Source: Pseudomonadota bacterium (GTDB lineage: Bacteria; Pseudomonadota; Alphaproteobacteria; Rhodospirillales; Rhodospirillaceae). Taken from it: a DNA stretch of 33,932 bases. The translations under genes were made by a program, and so were the position numbers. A model generated the notes under the pieces. That model ran no database searches. It was given only the letters and a program-made list of their open reading frames with translations, and was not told where the DNA came from. Shown piece after piece: positions 6,660 to 13,926 of this stretch; position 1 is the stretch's first letter, and every line of letters starts with the position of its first letter. The stretch is taken from positions 1-33,932 of the forward strand of contig JAEWWF010000100.1 of NCBI GenBank assembly GCA_023396465.1, written 5' to 3'.

Positions 6660-7468
6660 GGCTTAAACCCTTTCAGACCGCCGTCTTCCGTCGGCAGGAC
6701 GGTGACCGGGTCATAGCCACGGTCCGGCAGGTCGATGGTGTCCTGGATCAGCGCCTCGCCCTGCTTGCGCTTTTCCTCCCAGCCGAGGCGGTAGTGCTCG
6801 GCCGAGCTGGCGCGCGCCTGGGCGGTGGGGAAGACCTTGATGGCGGCCTCGTCGGGCAGCACGCAGGCCTGTTCGCACTTGCCGCAGCCGGTGCAGACGG
6901 CGGGATCGACCACCGGCTCGAACACCGCATGCTTGCCTGTGCGGGTGTTGGGGCGCATCTCCAGCCGGATCGCCTGGTCGATGAGCGGACAGACGCGGTA
7001 ACAGACGTCGCAGCGCAGACCGAGCAGATTAAGGCAGGTGTCGCGGCCGATCAGCACCGCCGTGCCCATGCGGGCGTCGTCGATGTCGGTCAGCGCCGGG
7101 TCGAGGGCGCCGGTCGGACAGGCCGCCACGCAGGGAATGTCCTCGCACATCTCGCACGGCACCGCGCGGGCGTGGAAGTAGGGGGTGCCGACCGGCGCCG
7201 GTCCGCCGAGGCCCGACAGCACCAGCGTATCGTAAGGACAGTCGCGCACGCACAGCCCGCAGCGCACGCAGGCGGACAGGAAGTCCTCCTCCGGCAGGGC
7301 GCCGGGCGGACGCAGGGCGGTGGCCGCGACGGCGCCCTTCTGCGCCCCCGCCACCGCCGCCAGGCCGAGCGCCATGACACAGGCCGCGCCGCACGCCCTG
7401 GCGGCGCCGGTGAGCATGTCGCGCCGGCTTGGTCCCTGCTTGCCTGTCTTGCTGACGTCGGATGTCAT
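6656..7468 (-). CDS. napG: NapG, periplasmic ferredoxin-type electron transfer protein
   Basis: A 270-residue Tat-exported iron-sulfur protein. A twin-arginine motif (SRRDML, residues 14-19) and an Ala-rich hydrophobic stretch (21-50) form the signal. Four cysteine groups for [4Fe-4S] clusters follow: 67/70/73/77, 105/108/113/117, 145/153/156/160 and 192/195/198/202, the arrangement expected for NapG/MauM. It partners NapH as an alternative quinol-to-NapAB electron route beside NapC. The gap to napA (77 bp) contains a strong hairpin, and the gene overlaps napH by four bases. Confidence 0.95.
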   Translation of the reverse strand: MTSDVSKTGKQGPSRRDMLTGAARACGAACVMALGLAAVAGAQKGAVAATALRPPGALPEEDFLSACVRCGLCVRDCPYDTLVLSGLGGPAPVGTPYFHARAVPCEMCEDIPCVAACPTGALDPALTDIDDARMGTAVLIGRDTCLNLLGLRCDVCYRVCPLIDQAIRLEMRPNTRTGKHAVFEPVVDPAVCTGCGKCEQACVLPDEAAIKVFPTAQARASSAEHYRLGWEEKRKQGEALIQDTIDLPDRGYDPVTVLPTEDGGLKGFKP

Positions 7469-7492
7469 CGTCCCAAACCCCTCAGCGGAGGG

Positions 7493-7530
7493 GGCGGACG
7501 GCGGCCGGTTTTCGGGGCGCGCCGTCCGTC
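7493..7530 (-). other. Hairpin between napA and napG
   Basis: CGGACGGCG (7495-7503) pairs perfectly with 7520-7528, extendable by a wobble and a G-C pair to 11 bp, with a 16-base loop. It lies 15 nt past the napA stop on the transcript. Such intercistronic hairpins often protect the upstream message from 3' decay or reduce read-through, which would favour napFDA over napGHBC. That role is inference. Confidence 0.5.
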
Positions 7531-7545
7531 ACCTAGTGATGGCCG

Positions 7546-10038
7546 TCAGGCCTTGACCACGCGGCACGCCGCCTTCTTGTAGTCGGTCTCTTTCGAGATC
7601 GGGCAGGTGGCGTCCAGGGTCAGCTTGTTCACCAGCTGGCTTTCGTCGAACCAGGGGATGAACACCACGCCCTGCGGCGGCTTGTTGCGACCACGGGTTT
7701 CGACGGTGGTCAGCACCTCGCCACGACGGGTTTCCAGCTTCACCGTCTGGCCGCGCCGCAGACCACGGTCACGGGCGTCGACGGGGTGCATGAACACCAC
7801 GGCGTTGGGGAACGACTTGTGCAGTTCCGGCACCCGGCGGGTCATGGAGCCGGAATGCCAGTGTTCCAGCACGCGGCCGGTGACCAGCCACAGGTCATAG
7901 TCCTTGTCCGGGCTTTCCGCCGGCGGCTCGTAGGGCAGCGCCCAGATCACCGCCCGGCCGTCCTTGTGGCCGTAGAAGTTCACGCCCTCGCCGGCCTTGA
8001 CGTAGGAGTCATAGCCCTCGCGGAAGCGCCACAGGGTTTCCTGATTGTCCACCACCGGCCAGCGCAAGCCGCGTGCCTTGTGATACAGCTCGAAATCGGC
8101 GAGATCATGCGCCTTGCCGCGACCGAAGGCGGCGTATTCCTCGAACAGGCCCTTCTGCACGTAGAAGCCGAAAGCGCGGCTTTCGTCGTTCAGCTGGCCT
8201 TCCGGCAGGTCGGACAGCGGGTAGGCGTCGACCTTGCCGTTGCCGTAGAGCACGTCGAACATGGTCTTGCCGCGGTACTGCGGCGCCTTGGCCAGCAGCT
8301 CTTCCGGCCACACCTCTTCAATGGTGAAGCGCTTGGCGAATTCCATCAGCTGCCACAGGTCCGACCGCGCCTGGCCGGGCGCCTGCACCTGCTGGCGCCA
8401 GAACTGGGTGCGGCGTTCGGCGTTGCCGTAGGCGCCTTCCTTCTCCGCCCACATGGCGGTCGGCAGGATGAGGTCGGCGGCCAGCGCCGTCACCGTCGGG
8501 TAGGGGTCCGACACGACGATGAAGTTGGCCGGGTTGCGGTAGCCGGGATAGCTTTCCTCGTTGAGGTTCGGCGCCGCCTGCATGTTGTTGGTGCACTGCA
8601 CCCAGTAGCAGTTCAGCTTGCCGTCCTTCAGCATGCGATGCTGCTGCACGGCGTGGTAGCCGGGCTTGTCCGGGATGGTGCCTTCGGGCAGTTGCCAGAT
8701 CTTTTCCGTCTTGGCGCGGTGGTCGGGATTGCCGACCACCATGTCGGCCGGCAGGCGGTGGGAGAACGTGCCCACCTCGCGCGCCGTGCCGCAGGCCGAC
8801 GGCTGGCCGGTCAGCGAGAACGGGCCGTTGCCGGGCTCGGAAATCTTCCCGGTCAGCAGGTGAATGTTGTAGACGAGGTTGTTGGCCCAGGTGCCGCGGG
8901 TGTGCTGGTTGAAGCCCATGGTCCAGTAGGACACCACCTTCACCTTCGGATCGGCATAAAGCTCCGCCAGTTCGATCAGCTGCGCCTGGGGCACGCCGGA
9001 AATCTGGCTCGCCTTTTCCACCGTGTATTCGGCGACCAGGGCCTTGTAGGCCTCGAAGTCGCAATCCTCGGCGGCGTCGGGCGTCTTGGCGTTGGCGGCC
9101 TTCTGCTCCAGCGGGTGTTCCGGGCGCAGGCCGTAGCCGATGTCCGTCGCGCCCTTCTTGAACTTGGTGTGGGCGCTGACGAAGGCCTCGTTCACCCGGC
9201 CGGTCTGGATGATGTGGTTGGCGATGAAGTTGAGGATCGCCAGGTCCGACTGCGGCGTGAACAGGATGCCGAGGTCGGCCAGCTCATAGCAGCGATGCTC
9301 GAAGGTCGACAGCACGGCGACCTTGCAGCCTTCGTGGGTCAGGCGGCGGTCGGTCAGGCGCGACCACAGGATGGGGTGCATCTCTGCCATGTTGGAGCCC
9401 CACAGCACGAAGGCGTCGGCGTGCTCCAGGTCGTCGTAGCAGCCCATCGGCTCGTCGATGCCGAAGGTGCGCATGAAGCCGGCGACGGCCGAGGCCATGC
9501 AGTGGCGGGCGTTGGGGTCCAGGTTGTTGGAGCGGAAGCCAGCCTTCATCAGCTTGGAGGCGGCATAGCCCTCCCAGATGGTCCACTGGCCAGAGCCGAA
9601 CATGCCGATGGCGGTCGGGCCCTTTTCCTTCAGGGTGGCCTTCCACTTCTCGGCCATGATGTCGAAGGCTTGGTCCCAGGTGATGGGGGCGAAGTCGCCT
9701 TCCTTGTCGAAGCGGCCGTTCTTCATGCGCAGCATGGGCGTCGTCAGACGGTCCTTGCCGTACATGATCTTGGACAGGAAGTAGCCCTTGATGCAGTTGA
9801 GGCCGCGGTTGACCGGCGCATCGGGGTCGCCCTGGGTGGCGACGACGCGGCCGTCCTTGGTGCCGATCAGCACGCCGCAGCCGGTGCCGCAGAAGCGGCA
9901 GACGCCCTTGTCCCAGGCGATGCCGTCGGCGCCGGGAGCGGCGGCGGCGGCGGTCATGGCGGGCAGCGAGATGCCGGCGGCCGCGGCCGTGGCGGCGGCG
10001 GCGTTGGCCTTGACGAACGTGCGACGGGTGATGCTCAT
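7546..10038 (-). CDS. napA: NapA, periplasmic nitrate reductase catalytic subunit
   Basis: An 830-residue molybdoenzyme (E. coli NapA is 828) that reduces nitrate to nitrite at a bis-MGD molybdenum centre. ATG 10038 overlaps the napD stop by four bases; upstream in-frame codons belong to napD in another frame. The twin-arginine signal is TRRTFVKANA (residues 4-13). The [4Fe-4S] cysteines are 47, 50, 54 and 82, followed by the conserved Lys in NCIKG. Cys180 in DPNARHCMASAV is the expected molybdenum ligand. The text EPMGCYDDLEHADAFVLWG and the C-terminal dinucleotide-binding block (WLVTGRVLEHWHSGSMTRR) are textbook NapA. No damage is visible. Confidence 0.98.
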   Translation of the reverse strand: MSITRRTFVKANAAAATAAAAGISLPAMTAAAAAPGADGIAWDKGVCRFCGTGCGVLIGTKDGRVVATQGDPDAPVNRGLNCIKGYFLSKIMYGKDRLTTPMLRMKNGRFDKEGDFAPITWDQAFDIMAEKWKATLKEKGPTAIGMFGSGQWTIWEGYAASKLMKAGFRSNNLDPNARHCMASAVAGFMRTFGIDEPMGCYDDLEHADAFVLWGSNMAEMHPILWSRLTDRRLTHEGCKVAVLSTFEHRCYELADLGILFTPQSDLAILNFIANHIIQTGRVNEAFVSAHTKFKKGATDIGYGLRPEHPLEQKAANAKTPDAAEDCDFEAYKALVAEYTVEKASQISGVPQAQLIELAELYADPKVKVVSYWTMGFNQHTRGTWANNLVYNIHLLTGKISEPGNGPFSLTGQPSACGTAREVGTFSHRLPADMVVGNPDHRAKTEKIWQLPEGTIPDKPGYHAVQQHRMLKDGKLNCYWVQCTNNMQAAPNLNEESYPGYRNPANFIVVSDPYPTVTALAADLILPTAMWAEKEGAYGNAERRTQFWRQQVQAPGQARSDLWQLMEFAKRFTIEEVWPEELLAKAPQYRGKTMFDVLYGNGKVDAYPLSDLPEGQLNDESRAFGFYVQKGLFEEYAAFGRGKAHDLADFELYHKARGLRWPVVDNQETLWRFREGYDSYVKAGEGVNFYGHKDGRAVIWALPYEPPAESPDKDYDLWLVTGRVLEHWHSGSMTRRVPELHKSFPNAVVFMHPVDARDRGLRRGQTVKLETRRGEVLTTVETRGRNKPPQGVVFIPWFDESQLVNKLTLDATCPISKETDYKKAACRVVKA

Positions 10039-10361
10039 ACCTCGATCTCCCCTTCCAGGGCTTCCGCGTCCTCGAACTGGTGGAAGACGAGGGAGGACGC
10101 CGCCACCCCGTCCCATTGCGTGAAGTCGCGCATGCGGTCGAGGGCCGATGCCTCGGCGGTGTCCTCGATCACCACGACGATGCGGCCGTCGCCGGTGCGG
10201 GCGTGGACCTCGCAGCCGACGGTGTGGTCCAGCCGCGCCGCCACCGCATCGGCGGCCTGCGGCAGGGCGTGCAGCAGCACGCCGCAGATATTGACCACTG
10301 CCGGGCCGGCGGGCGCCGGCGCGGCGGTGTGGTCGATGCGTTCAAAGCGTCCCGTCCGCAT
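10035..10361 (-). CDS. napD: NapD, NapA-specific Tat signal chaperone
   Basis: A 108-residue cytoplasmic chaperone that binds the NapA twin-arginine signal during cofactor loading. ATG 10361 has GGAGGGG upstream; the much longer frame reaching 10721 overlaps napF and is rejected. The family signature appears as VVNICGVLLHALPQ (about residues 22-35), followed by HTVGCEVHARTGDGRIVVVIE and a C-terminal acidic tail. It is larger than E. coli NapD (87 residues) because of a 20-residue N-terminal extension. It sits 25 bp after napF and overlaps napA by four bases. Confidence 0.93.
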   Translation of the reverse strand: MRTGRFERIDHTAAPAPAGPAVVNICGVLLHALPQAADAVAARLDHTVGCEVHARTGDGRIVVVIEDTAEASALDRMRDFTQWDGVAASSLVFHQFEDAEALEGEIEV

Positions 10362-10386
10362 GATCGCGAACCCCTCCAAAGGCCAG

Positions 10387-10902
10387 TCAGGCGAAAGTGA
10401 CGGCGACGGCACCGGCCGGGCACGGCGCCACGCAGGCGCCGCAGCCGGTGCAGGCGGCGGCATCAAGCTCGGGCCGGCTGCGGCCGCCGACCGCCGGGCG
10501 GAAGCGGATGGCGCCGGCCTCGCAGTGCTCGCCGCACACCCGGCACAGCACCCCCTGGGCGCTGAGGCAGCCGTCGCCAATGGCGATGCCGTGCGACCAC
10601 GCGGCACCGGCCGGGCGGGCGGCATCCAGGGCCGCCGTCGGGCAGGCCCGCGCGCAGTCGCCGCACAGGTCGCAACCAGCGTGCGAGAAAGTGACTTCCG
10701 GGTAGCCGCCGGACATGACAATGATGCCGCTCGCGCAGGCCGCCACGCAGTCGCCGCAGCGGTCGCAAACCGTCAGGAACTCGGCTTCCCCGGCCGCATG
10801 CGGCGGGCGCACCGCCTCCACCGTCGAGGTCCGGGCCAACCGGCGGAACAGGCCCCGGCGGCTCATGGCAGAAGGCGATACGATGGTACTAACCACGGAC
10901 AT
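10387..10902 (-). CDS. napF: NapF, cytoplasmic ferredoxin-type maturation protein
   Basis: A 171-residue iron-sulfur protein, first gene of the nap operon. It has a basic N-terminus (MSRRGLFRRL around residues 13-22) and four cysteine groups: 46/49/52/56, 77/80/83/87, 112/120/123/127 and 151/154/157/161, as in NapF. In characterised systems NapF interacts with NapA in the cytoplasm and helps its iron-sulfur maturation. Start at 10902 is chosen because GGAG lies upstream; an internal ATG at 10866 has no ribosome site. The SRR-like stretch resembles a Tat motif, but no hydrophobic signal core follows, consistent with a cytoplasmic protein. Confidence 0.9.
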   Translation of the reverse strand: MSVVSTIVSPSAMSRRGLFRRLARTSTVEAVRPPHAAGEAEFLTVCDRCGDCVAACASGIIVMSGGYPEVTFSHAGCDLCGDCARACPTAALDAARPAGAAWSHGIAIGDGCLSAQGVLCRVCGEHCEAGAIRFRPAVGGRSRPELDAAACTGCGACVAPCPAGAVAVTFA

Positions 10903-10936
10903 TTCCAGGGCTCCGGCCCGTCAGAATGACGGTACC

Positions 10937-10965
10937 TTTGTACGGCCTAAGAAACCACATATCAA
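10937..10965 (-). promoter_or_regulatory. Candidate nap operon promoter
   Basis: On the minus strand TTGATA (10965-10960, 5/6 to the -35 consensus) and TACAAA (10942-10937, 4/6 to -10) are separated by exactly 17 bp. Transcription would begin about 28 bp before napF. The TTGAT within the -35 is also one half of an FNR site, but the second half (ATCAA) is absent. Confidence 0.42.
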
Positions 10966-10983
10966 CTGAGGGAAAAGCTAAGG

Positions 10984-11013
10984 TATAATATACAGCCGGC
11001 TAGTAGGATACTA
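10984..11013 (+). promoter_or_regulatory. Perfect -10 box and small inverted repeat before the sensor kinase
   Basis: TATAAT at 10984-10989 is a perfect -10 hexamer in an AT-rich island, but no good -35 lies 16-18 bp upstream, so activation by a regulator would be needed. An inverted repeat TAGTA-GGA-TACTA (11001-11013) follows and lies in the divergent nap/kinase control region, a possible regulator site. Confidence 0.35.
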
Positions 11014-11076
11014 AAGTTTGCTCACACCCTCGGTCATCCGCTCAAGATCGGCGGAAACCATAAGGTTAGAGACCAC

Positions 11077-12591
11077 ATGACGGACACTTCCAGCCGAATT
11101 CCCGATCATCCCGCTACACTACCTTTGACCCGCCCAACGGGATGGATGACGCGCCGCTACGTGATGGCCCTGGCCGCCGTCGCCATGCTGGCCGTGGCGG
11201 GACTCGGTGCCTTCCAGGCCTTGGTGGCGGCACACGACAGCACACTGGCGGTGGTCAATATCTCCGGCCGCCAGCGCATGCTCAGCCAGCGCATCGCCCT
11301 CTATGTCGAGAAACTGTCGCACGATACCTGCGACGACCGGCGCAGCACCTGCGTCGAGGCGCTGCATGAAGCCATCGCGCTGTTCGACACCGCCCACCGG
11401 GCGCTCGCTTTCGGCAGCGCCGCGCTTGACGTGCCCGGCCCCACCAGCCCGCAAGTGGAGGGGCTCTACTTCGGCGGCAGCCCGTCATTGCATGAGCGGG
11501 TGGAACGCTATACCGCCGCTGCCCGCATCGTCGCAGCCACCCCCGCCGAAAGTCTCACTCCAGACCACGAAGCCGTGCGGTACGTCCTAGCCGAAGGGCC
11601 TGGACCACTGCTCGACAGCCTGGACAAGATCGTCCACCAGTACCAGCTCGACGGCGAGGCGGCGCTCGCCACCCTGCGGCGCATGGAACTCGCCGTGGTG
11701 ACGCTGACACTGCTCACCCTGCTGCTGGAGGCGATGCTCATCTTCCGGCCGATGGTCGGGCGCATCCGCAGCCAGTTCGGCCACATCGACCGCATGTCCG
11801 CCTCCCTCCGCCGCGCCAACGAGGAGTTGGAGGCCCGCGTGCTGGCCCGCACCCGCGAATTGGCCGACGCCAAGGCGGAGGCGGAGAAGGCCAACCGCAG
11901 CAAGTCCCGCTTCCTCGCCGCCGCCGGCCACGACATGCTCCAACCGCTACAAGCGGCGGAGATGTTCACCGGTCTGCTCGACGGCGAACCGTTGAGCCCG
12001 CGCGGCCGCAGCGTCCTGACCGATCTGCGGCGAACGCAGACATCCCTGCGCCATCTGGTGCATTCGGTGCTGGAGGTGTCCAAGCTGGAGGCCGGCACCA
12101 TCCGCCCCGCCATCCAGCCGGTGGCGGTGGCGCCGCTGCTGCATGGACTGGCGGCGGAGTTGGGGCCGCAGGCGCTCGACCGTGACCTGCGGCTGAACGT
12201 GGTGGCGCCCGAACTGTGGGTGGAAAGCGACCCGCTGCTGCTGGAGCGGGTGCTGCGCAATCTGGTCGGCAATGCCCTGCGCTACACCCACGCCGGCGGA
12301 GTGGTGATCGGCGCCCGGCGGCGGGGTGATAGGATATGGGTACAGGTGGTGGATTCAGGTGTCGGCATCGCCGCCACCGATCAGGGTCGCATCTTCCAGG
12401 AGTTCGTGCAGGTGGGGGAGACGGCCCACGACCGCAGCGAGGGCCTTGGCCTTGGCCTCGCCATCGTCGATCGCCTGTGCCGCCTGCTGAACCATCGGGT
12501 GACGGTGAAATCAGCGCCTGGGCGCGGCTCCACCTTCACCGTCGATTGTCCGGCGGCGTCAGCGCCGCCCCAGCACCTCGCGGATGCGTAG
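11077..12591 (+). CDS. Membrane sensor histidine kinase with PilJ/NarX-like nitrate-sensing motif
   Basis: A 504-residue kinase. Transmembrane helices at about 27-50 and 204-226 frame a periplasmic helical domain starting with NISGRQRMLSQRI (61-73). This matches the type IV pilus MCP/PilJ N-terminal family and the P-box that binds nitrate in NarX/NarQ. A coiled HAMP-like linker (about 228-275) leads to a HisKA domain with His285 (AAAGHDMLQP), an N-box (LRNLVGNALRYT), G1 (DSGVGIA) and G2 (GLGLGLAIV). It is divergent from the nap operon and its 3' end overlaps a NarL-type regulator by 33 bp. Nitrate or nitrite sensing is inferred from motif plus location. The Shine-Dalgarno is weak (AAGG 11 bases upstream). 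Confidence 0.87.
   Translation: MTDTSSRIPDHPATLPLTRPTGWMTRRYVMALAAVAMLAVAGLGAFQALVAAHDSTLAVVNISGRQRMLSQRIALYVEKLSHDTCDDRRSTCVEALHEAIALFDTAHRALAFGSAALDVPGPTSPQVEGLYFGGSPSLHERVERYTAAARIVAATPAESLTPDHEAVRYVLAEGPGPLLDSLDKIVHQYQLDGEAALATLRRMELAVVTLTLLTLLLEAMLIFRPMVGRIRSQFGHIDRMSASLRRANEELEARVLARTRELADAKAEAEKANRSKSRFLAAAGHDMLQPLQAAEMFTGLLDGEPLSPRGRSVLTDLRRTQTSLRHLVHSVLEVSKLEAGTIRPAIQPVAVAPLLHGLAAELGPQALDRDLRLNVVAPELWVESDPLLLERVLRNLVGNALRYTHAGGVVIGARRRGDRIWVQVVDSGVGIAATDQGRIFQEFVQVGETAHDRSEGLGLGLAIVDRLCRLLNHRVTVKSAPGRGSTFTVDCPAASAPPQHLADA
12552..12569. terminator. Hairpin at the overlapping 3' ends of the kinase and regulator genes
   Basis: GGCGGCG (12552-12558) and CGCCGCC (12563-12569) form a 7-bp stem with a 4-base loop containing the regulator stop codon. 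It lies where the two convergent coding regions overlap, so it could act on both transcripts. No T-tract is present. Confidence 0.35.
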
Positions 12592-13281
12592 GGCCGCCTG
12601 GGTGCGGCTGTCGACACCAAGCGCCCGCAGCACGCCCGAGACATGCGCCTTCACGGTCGACAGGTTGAGGTCCATGCGCTCGCAGATTTCGGCATTGGAC
12701 AGGCCCTCGGCCAGCAGTTCCATCACTTCGCGCTGACGCCGGGTCAGCGAAGCGATGGCTGGCGGCAAGGGTCCGCCGCCCGCCCCGGGCTCACCGGCAG
12801 GGGCGGCGACGCCATTGCCGAGGGTGCGCGCCTCGCCGCGCCGCCCCCCCGATGGCGTCGCGGACTCCCCGCCGCCATGGCCGAGCCCCAGCACCGGCGG
12901 CACATAGGTGCCGCCCGCCAGAACGATGCGGAGAACCCCGCCCAACACCGCATGCTGCGTCGACTTGGGGATGAAGGCCCGCACGCCGAGCGCCAGCATG
13001 GCCCGCATTTCGTCCGGTTCCTCGCTCATGGAGAAGATGGCCACCGGGCACGGCGCCACCCGTGCCACCAAGGCGCGGATCTGCTCCGGCCCGCGGAAGC
13101 CCGGCATGCGCAGGTCGAGCACCACCAGATCGGCCGGTTGCGGCGGCAGGGTGTCCAATGCCGCTTCCAGATCGTCGAAGGAAGCCGTCTCGATGATGTC
13201 GATGGTGGGATCGATGTCGGTGACCACCGCGCGCAAGGCGGCACGGATGATGGAATGATCGTCGGCGAGGATGACGCGCAT
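12559..13281 (-). CDS. NarL/FixJ-type response regulator
   Basis: A 240-residue regulator. The receiver domain (1-120) has the acidic pocket ADDH (Asp7/8), phospho-acceptor Asp56 in VVLDLRMPG, and Lys106 in FIPKS. The C-terminal LuxR-type helix-turn-helix (about 178-236) reads LTRRQREVMELLAEGLSNAE and LNLSTVKAHVSGVLRALG. The two are joined by an unusually long Gly/Pro-rich linker (about 131-176). It is convergent with the sensor kinase and their coding ends overlap by 33 bp, which suggests a pair although the genes are not in one operon. Likely target: the nap promoter region about 2.3 kb upstream of its start (inference). Confidence 0.9.
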   Translation of the reverse strand: MRVILADDHSIIRAALRAVVTDIDPTIDIIETASFDDLEAALDTLPPQPADLVVLDLRMPGFRGPEQIRALVARVAPCPVAIFSMSEEPDEMRAMLALGVRAFIPKSTQHAVLGGVLRIVLAGGTYVPPVLGLGHGGGESATPSGGRRGEARTLGNGVAAPAGEPGAGGGPLPPAIASLTRRQREVMELLAEGLSNAEICERMDLNLSTVKAHVSGVLRALGVDSRTQAALRIREVLGRR

Positions 13282-13370
13282 GGAACAGAGGGCCTTTCAT
13301 AAGCGTAGCCGCATCTTAAGGGCAATGGCGCCACCGTCAAAGGGGGTGATCATCACGAGCCGATGAAGCC

Positions 13371-13388
13371 CGCCCAAGCCGGTGGGCG
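13371..13388 (+). other. Small hairpin in the DUF2155 leader
   Basis: CGCCCA (13371-13376) pairs with TGGGCG (13383-13388) over a 6-base loop, ending about 9 bp before the strong ribosome site. It may be fortuitous in such GC-rich DNA. Confidence 0.25.
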
Positions 13389-13412
13389 TAGATGAAGGGA
13401 GGAGGAACCATC

Positions 13413-13922
13413 ATGCCCCACCGCGCGCCCCGTTCCGCCACCGCAGCCGCCGCCACGATCTTCATGGCCGCCGGACTTCTCGCCGCCGTCCCGGCCACCG
13501 CCCAGTCGGGTATCGACGCCGAGGAGGATTTCGTCGATACCAACACCGTCGTCTTGCGTGCCCTCGACAAGCAGATGGGTCGCACCAGCGAGGTGGCGGT
13601 GCGGGTGGGCGATAGCATGCAGTTCTATGGCCTGCATGTGACCGCCCGAGCCTGCCGCGTCACCCCGGTATCCACAACTCCGCACGAGGCAGCCTTCCTG
13701 GAAATCCGCGACGAAAGCGCGTGGGGGGAGACGGTGTCCACGCTCGGCGATGGTCCCGATGCCCCCATCTACAGCGGCTGGATGTTCGCCTCATCCCCTT
13801 CCCTCACCGGCCTGGAGCACCCGGTCTACGATATCTGGGTGAAAAGCTGCGAGAACCGGCCGGAGGACGCCGTGCAGGAAGCGCTGATCCTGCCGACCCG
13901 CAAACCGGACCCTATCGACTGA
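13413..13922 (+). CDS. DUF2155 secreted protein
   Basis: A 169-residue protein. Start at ATG 13413 is fixed by a strong GGGAGGAGG site; the in-frame ATG at 13392 precedes it. A signal peptide covers about residues 1-31 (core FMAAGLLAAVPATAQ). The mature part carries the DUF2155 signature: VVLRALDKQMGRTSEV, VRVGDSMQFYGLHVTARAC, AAFLEIRDE, then YSGWMFASSPSLTGLEHPVY and DIWVKSC. DUF2155 proteins are periplasmic, restricted largely to alphaproteobacteria, and of unknown function. The two cysteines (in TARACRV and VKSCEN) are placed to form a disulfide. It converges on the FAD oxidoreductase with only 4 bp between stops. Confidence 0.87.
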   Translation: MPHRAPRSATAAAATIFMAAGLLAAVPATAQSGIDAEEDFVDTNTVVLRALDKQMGRTSEVAVRVGDSMQFYGLHVTARACRVTPVSTTPHEAAFLEIRDESAWGETVSTLGDGPDAPIYSGWMFASSPSLTGLEHPVYDIWVKSCENRPEDAVQEALILPTRKPDPID

Positions 13923-13926
13923 CCGG

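Noticed and set aside
7786..10929. A 1047-codon plus-strand open frame
   Set aside because: It lies antisense to napA, napD and napF, whose cofactor motifs are unmistakable; low-complexity His/Gly/Ala/Arg-rich text is typical of an antisense frame in high-GC DNA.
10957..10970. FNR/FixK box before nap
   Set aside because: Only the TTGAT half is present; the position of the ATCAA half holds GGTTT, so a full site is not supported.
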